DNA from: Deltaproteobacteria bacterium
GTDB taxonomy: Bacteria > Myxococcota_A > UBA9042 > PHBI01 > JACKFB01
Reading direction: 5' to 3'
NCBI GenBank assembly: GCA_020632695.1
Contig: JACKFB010000015.1
Span: forward strand, 62,001 to 126,000
DNA: 64,000 nucleotides
Shown here: piece after piece, positions 60,129 through 64,000 of the stretch
How positions within the stretch are numbered: the stretch's first letter is position 1
How the letters are laid out: every line of letters begins with the position of its first letter
Made by a program: the position numbers and the translations under genes
Notes under the pieces: generated by a model
The model's database searches: none
Told to the model about the DNA's origin: nothing
Seen by the model: the letters and a program-made list of their open reading frames with translations, nothing else

Positions 60129-60986
60129 TTGACTCATCGCCGCCTCATGCTGCGCCGCAGCGTCGTCTTCGCCACCGCGCTGCTCTCGCTCGGCTTGTTC
60201 ACGTCTTGCGCTGCGCTGTCGGGCATCTTCAAGAAGCCGACGCTCAAGTACGACACCACGAAGTTCATCGCCGCCGACTTCCAGAGCCTGAAGCTCAACG
60301 TGGCCTTCAAGCTGCACAACCCCAACGCCATCGGGGTGAAGCTGGACGGCTATGCCCTGCATTTCTCGGTCGACGGCCTCACCCTGGTGGACGGCGTGGT
60401 CGCCCAGGCCCTGGACATGCGGGCCGGCGCCACGACGCAGCTGGTCATCCCGCTGACGCTGCGCTGGTCGGAGATCGCCGCCAAGATCGCCGGCGGCTTC
60501 AGCAAGGACCTGCCCTGGAAGCTGACGGGCGACGTGCGGATGAACACGCCCATCGGCCAGCTCAAGCTGCCCTACGGCGTGGACGGCAAGCTGCCGGTCA
60601 TCAAGATCCCCAACATCTTCCCCTCGGGCATCAAGATCGCCAAGGCCAGCCTCTCGGGCGTCGACCTGGACATCGAGGTCGGCATGTCCAACCCGGGCAG
60701 CCGCGCCATCGGCATCGCTGGCTTCAGCAGCGCCGTCACCCTGGGCGGCGTGCCCGCGACGACGATGCGCCTGAACGACACGCTGAAGGTGGGCGCGGGC
60801 GGCACCCAGAAGCGCTCGGTGCGGGTGAGCCTGTCCACGGCGCAGCTCGGCATCGGCATCATCCAGACGCTCATGGCCGGCAAGGGCATCCAGGTGGGCT
60901 TCAACGGTGGCGCCAAGGTGGACACCGGCTTCGGCGCCATCCCGCTCAACTTCAACAAGGTCGCGTCGCTCACGCCGAAGCGGTGA
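60129..60986 (+). CDS. LEA14/WHy-domain lipoprotein
   Basis: 285 residues from a TTG start with AAGGAG 6 nt upstream. The signal peptide ends in a lipobox TSCA (about residue 26). Two LEA type 2/WHy beta-sandwich domains are suggested: LKLNVAFKLHNPNAIGVKLDGYALHFSVDG (split across residues 51-80) and the similar VDLDIEVGMSNPGSRAIGIAGF at about 175-200. Such proteins sit at the inner face of the outer membrane or periplasm and are linked to stress or lipid binding; the role here is unknown. Confidence 0.8.
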   Translation: MTHRRLMLRRSVVFATALLSLGLFTSCAALSGIFKKPTLKYDTTKFIAADFQSLKLNVAFKLHNPNAIGVKLDGYALHFSVDGLTLVDGVVAQALDMRAGATTQLVIPLTLRWSEIAAKIAGGFSKDLPWKLTGDVRMNTPIGQLKLPYGVDGKLPVIKIPNIFPSGIKIAKASLSGVDLDIEVGMSNPGSRAIGIAGFSSAVTLGGVPATTMRLNDTLKVGAGGTQKRSVRVSLSTAQLGIGIIQTLMAGKGIQVGFNGGAKVDTGFGAIPLNFNKVASLTPKR

Positions 60987-61002
60987 GCCGCCCGGCCGCG
61001 GG

Positions 61003-62433
61003 TCACGCGCCCAGGTGCACCATCACGTGCCGGACGACGGTGTAGTCGTCGTAGCCGAACACCGACATCTCCTTGCCGTGGCCTGACATCTTGAGGCCGC
61101 CGTGGGGCATCTCGGTGGGCCACACCAGGTGGTCGTTGACCCACACCGTCCCGTAGCGCAGCCGGGCGGCGGCGCCGAGCGCGCGGCCCACGTCGCGGGT
61201 CCACACCGACGACGCCAGGCCGTAGGGGCTGTCGTTGGCCCAGGCGATGACGTCGTCGCCCTCGCCGAAGCGGGTCAGCGAGACCACCGGGCCGAACACC
61301 TCGCGCTGGACCACCTCGTCGCGCGGCGCGGCGTGGGCGACCAGGGTCGCGGGCACGTAGAAGCCGGGGCCGTCGGGGGCCGCGCCGGCGTGGATCTCGA
61401 CGTGGGGCAGGGCGCGGGCGCTCTCGATGAAGCCCTGGACGCGCTGGCGGTGGCGCGCGCTGATGACCGGGCCCATCTCGGTGTCGCGGGCCTTGGGCGC
61501 GCCGGTGCGCAGGTCGCTGACGGTGTGGCGCAGGCGCTCGAGGAGCGCGTCGTAGATGGCGTCGGCCGCGTAGACGCGACAGGCGGCGGTGCAGTCCTGG
61601 CCAGCGTTGTAGAAGCCGCCGGTGCGTACGGCCGCCGCGACGCGGTCGAGGTCGGCGTCGGGGTACACGATGACCGGGGCCTTGCCGCCGAGCTCCAGGT
61701 GCAGCCGCTTGAGCGTCGGCGCGGCGGCGGCCATCACCCGCTGGCCGGTCGACACGTCGCCGGTGAGCGAGACCAGCGCGATCCGCGGGTCGGCCACGAT
61801 GGCCTCGCCCACCTCGGTGCCCCCGGGCACCACGTTGAGCACGCCGGGCGGCAGCAGGGACGCGGCCAGCTCGGCCAGCCGCAGGGTCGAGAGCGGCGTC
61901 TCGGGCGCGGGCTTCAGCACCACCGTGTTGCCGGCCGAGAGCGCAGGCGCCAGCTTCCAGACAGCCATCATCAGCGGGTAGTTCCACGGCGTGATCAGCC
62001 CGCAGACGCCCAGCGGATCGCGCCGCGTCATGCTGGTGCGGCCCTCGACGTACTCGGCGGCGGCCAGACCCGTAGGGCTCCGGGAGACGCCGGCGAAGAA
62101 CCGCAGCGGGTCGACGATGGGCCCCAGCTCGTCGGCCTGCACCACCCGCAGCGGCTTGCCGGTGTTCAGCGACTCGATCTCGCTCAGCGCCGGGAAGTCG
62201 GCCTCCAGCAGGTCGGCCAGCCCGAGCAGCATCCGAGCCCGCTCACCCGGAGCGGTACGCGACCACCGCTCGAAGGCCCGCTCGGCCGCGGCGACGGCGC
62301 GCTGCACCTGGGCGACCGAGGCGTCGTGCACCTGGGCGATGACCGCCTCCGTGGCGGGGTCGACGACGTCCCGAACGGAGCCCTCGCCGCGCTCGAAGGC
62401 ACCGGCGATGAATGCGCGAGTCTCGAAGTTCAC
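61003..62433 (-). CDS. Aminoaldehyde (betaine/4-aminobutyraldehyde-type) dehydrogenase
   Basis: 476 residues. ALDH marks: GLITPWNYPLMMAVWKLAP, NTVVLKPAPETPLS, LVSLTGDVSTGQRV, LHLELGGKAPVIVYP, the catalytic Cys in YNAGQDCTAACRVY and REVFGPVVSL. The C-terminal WVNDHLVWPTEMPHGGLKMSG fits 4-aminobutyraldehyde/betaine aldehyde dehydrogenases rather than fatty aldehyde types. The GTG start is chosen from GGAGAC 5 nt upstream. The neighbours (bioA leftward, LEA-like convergent) do not reveal a pathway. Confidence 0.8.
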   Translation of the reverse strand: MNFETRAFIAGAFERGEGSVRDVVDPATEAVIAQVHDASVAQVQRAVAAAERAFERWSRTAPGERARMLLGLADLLEADFPALSEIESLNTGKPLRVVQADELGPIVDPLRFFAGVSRSPTGLAAAEYVEGRTSMTRRDPLGVCGLITPWNYPLMMAVWKLAPALSAGNTVVLKPAPETPLSTLRLAELAASLLPPGVLNVVPGGTEVGEAIVADPRIALVSLTGDVSTGQRVMAAAAPTLKRLHLELGGKAPVIVYPDADLDRVAAAVRTGGFYNAGQDCTAACRVYAADAIYDALLERLRHTVSDLRTGAPKARDTEMGPVISARHRQRVQGFIESARALPHVEIHAGAAPDGPGFYVPATLVAHAAPRDEVVQREVFGPVVSLTRFGEGDDVIAWANDSPYGLASSVWTRDVGRALGAAARLRYGTVWVNDHLVWPTEMPHGGLKMSGHGKEMSVFGYDDYTVVRHVMVHLGA

Positions 62434-62542
62434 CGGGTCTCCAGCGCAGCGGGGGAGGGGCACGGAGCGAGCGCGCCTGGGGTGCAGGGTAGCGCGAGCG
62501 GAGCGGAGGGGACACCCCCGGTGGGTGCGGCGGAGGCTGGGG

Positions 62543-62788
62543 CCGAGGCCGGGGCCGAGACCGGGGCCGAGACCGGGGCCGAGACCGGGGCCGAGACCGG
62601 GGCCGAGACCGAGACCGGGGCCGAGACCGGGGCCGAGACCGAGACTGGCGCCGAGACCGAGACCGGCGCCGAGACCGAGACCGGGGCCGAGACCGAGACC
62701 GGGGCCGAGACCGGGGCCGGGGCCGAGACCGGGGCCGAGACCGGGGCCGAGACCGAGACCGAGGCCGGCACCGAGGCCAGCGCCGGTG
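62543..62788. repeat. Hexamer array E: 41 in-phase CCGNNN units
   Basis: CCGAGA, CCGGGG, CCGGCG and CCGAGG in unbroken phase. It begins 4 nt after the bioA stop and, on bioA's sense strand, reads CGGNNN like arrays B-D on the strand of their upstream genes. It ends 110 bp before the aldehyde dehydrogenase start. Confidence 0.95.
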
Positions 62789-62792
62789 CTGC

Positions 62793-64000
62793 TCAGGTGA
62801 GGACGTCCTCGATGGCGGTGCGGGCTCGGGTGAGCATCAGGTCCAGCTCTTCGGCGGTGATCGTGAGGGGGGGCATGAAGTAGAGGACGTCGCCAAGCGG
62901 GCGCAGGACCAGGCCGAGGTCCAGGGCTCGGCGGTGGATGCGCCAGGGGATGCGGGCTTCGGGGTCCAGGGGGGCTCGGGTCTGGCGGTCGCTGACCAGC
63001 TCGAGGGCGCCGACCAGGCCCAGGTGGCGGATGTCGCCGACGGCCTCGATGTCGCGGAAGGTCTGGAGCTGGCGGGCGAAGCGCTCGCTCAGCGGGGCGA
63101 GGGCGGCGGGGAGGTCCAGGGCCTCGAGGACGTCGAGGGTGGCGCAGGCGGCGGCTGCGGCCAGGGGGTTTCCGGTGAAGGTGTGGCCGTGGTGGAGGAT
63201 GCGGCCCGAGCCGGCGGCGCCCCGGAAGGGGGCGTACACGTGCTCCTTGACGGCGGTCACCGCCAGGGGCAGGAAGCCGCCGGTGAGACCCTTGGCCAGG
63301 CAGGCGATGTCGGGCACGCGGCCGGAGTGCTCGGTGGCGAGGAAGCGGCCGGTGCGGCCCATGCCCATCGCCACCTCGTCGGCGATGGTCAGCACGCCGT
63401 GGCGCTCGCAGAGCTCGAAGACGCGCTCGAGCACCCTGGCCGGGTAGACGCGCATCCCGGCGACGCCCTGGACCATCGGCTCGAAGATGACGGCGGCGAC
63501 CCGGCCCCGGTGGGCGTCGAGCAGGCGCTCGAGGCTGTCCATGCACTGGGCGGCGCAGGTCATCGGCTCGCGGCCCACCGGGCAGCGGTAGCAGGAGGGC
63601 GGGTCGGTGAAGAGGCCGCCCTTCCACAGGCGGTGGAAGGTGGCGTGGTAGGCCGGGATGTCGCCGACGCTCATCGCGCCCAGGGTGTCGCCGTGGTAGG
63701 CGCCGCCCAGGGCGATGACGTGGGGGCGCTCCTCGCCGCGCAGCTCCCAGTGCTGGAGCGCCATCTTCAGCGCCACCTCGACGGCGGTGGAGCCGTTGTC
63801 GCTGAGGAAGAAGCGCCCGAGCTCCGGCGGCATGCGGCGGGCGAGGCGCTCGGCGAGGCCCAGCACCGGCTCGGTGACGAAGCCGGCCATCATCACGTGC
63901 TCTAGGCGGCCGAGCTGGGCCTCGACGGCGCGGACGATCTCCGGGCGGCGGTGGCCGAGCAGGCTGGTCCACCAGGAGCCCACGGCGTCCAGCCAGGCGC
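62793..64000 (-). CDS. bioA: Adenosylmethionine-8-amino-7-oxononanoate aminotransferase (5' end off window)
   Basis: About 402 residues are present; the N-terminus lies beyond 64000. VGSWWTSLLGHRRPEIVRAV, FLSDNGSTAVEVALKMALQ, GGAYHGDTLGAMSVGD, FEPMVQGVAGMRV, IADEVAMGMGRTG and the PLP Lys in ACLAKGLTGGFLPLAV are class III marks. The GSWW and Q-DGYRxxW-type order agrees with BioA, which makes DAPA for biotin. An extra Cys-rich insert (SCYRCPVGREPMTCAAQC) is typical of many BioA enzymes. Its stop is followed at once by array E. Biotin is needed by the large carboxylase in this window. Confidence 0.85.
   Translation of the reverse strand, partial: AWLDAVGSWWTSLLGHRRPEIVRAVEAQLGRLEHVMMAGFVTEPVLGLAERLARRMPPELGRFFLSDNGSTAVEVALKMALQHWELRGEERPHVIALGGAYHGDTLGAMSVGDIPAYHATFHRLWKGGLFTDPPSCYRCPVGREPMTCAAQCMDSLERLLDAHRGRVAAVIFEPMVQGVAGMRVYPARVLERVFELCERHGVLTIADEVAMGMGRTGRFLATEHSGRVPDIACLAKGLTGGFLPLAVTAVKEHVYAPFRGAAGSGRILHHGHTFTGNPLAAAAACATLDVLEALDLPAALAPLSERFARQLQTFRDIEAVGDIRHLGLVGALELVSDRQTRAPLDPEARIPWRIHRRALDLGLVLRPLGDVLYFMPPLTITAEELDLMLTRARTAIEDVLT

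Overview
The window is a compact, very GC-rich stretch of a bacterial chromosome. It most resembles the Myxococcota (myxobacteria and relatives). The reasons are the many lipoproteins with Asp/Ala-rich linkers after the lipobox, the cysteine-rich repeat proteins, a WXXGXW-repeat secreted protein, a single-chain acyl-CoA carboxylase and strong G/C preference at third codon positions. This assignment is inferred from protein style; there is no rRNA or tRNA in the window. About 50 genes are called, many joined by 1-4 nt stop/start overlaps.

Layout. 1-3400: a partial secreted-protein gene, an intrinsic terminator, a TPR/HTH regulator divergent from a sigma-70-like gene, and an 18-bp perfect palindrome between them. 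3400-10650: a TPR/PEGA-like envelope protein coupled to a 1460-residue lipoprotein with 11 tandem 36-residue Cys repeats and about ten LDL-receptor-A-like modules, then a Tat-exported phosphoesterase lipoprotein. 10860-19660: a GT39-like membrane protein coupled to a thiopurine methyltransferase, several secreted or outer-membrane proteins, a thioredoxin-like protein coupled to a stand-alone WYL domain, an SGNH hydrolase and a PHP-domain lipoprotein. 19850-28490: a 1870-residue BC-BCCP-CT carboxylase convergent with a beta-propeller/dihaem cytochrome lipoprotein.

28560-34870: a 5'-less PPC-type lipoprotein remnant, the tRNA-modification pair tcdA-ttcA, a WXXGXW protein, a truncated IS110-like DEDD protein and trmJ, interleaved with simple hexamer arrays and a 97-bp triplicate repeat. 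34980-42420: an outer-membrane barrel protein, aspartate kinase coupled to an MFS transporter, and a PtsN-like/CPA2/CPA2 cation-antiporter operon. 42550-45100: a fatty-acid hydroxylase (sterol desaturase superfamily) divergent from a TetR regulator and a 3-beta-HSD-like SDR. 45280-48370: a Sel1-like secreted protein, a Uma2 nuclease fused out of frame to a Cys-rich remnant, and a vapBC module.

48526-57841 is a seven-gene leftward operon for complete reductive pyrimidine catabolism: pydC, hydA, NCS1 permease, mmsA, omega-aminotransferase, preT and preA. Together they take up uracil or thymine, reduce, open and decarbamoylate the ring, and carry the beta-amino acid to acyl-CoA. 58146-64000: an Rpn-type nuclease, an MBL hydrolase, a LEA14-like lipoprotein, an aminoaldehyde dehydrogenase and a partial bioA.

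The most unusual non-genic feature is a family of five arrays of a CGGNNN hexamer. Four of them start 4-65 nt after a stop codon and read CGG on that gene's sense strand. One flanks each side of the truncated IS110-like gene.
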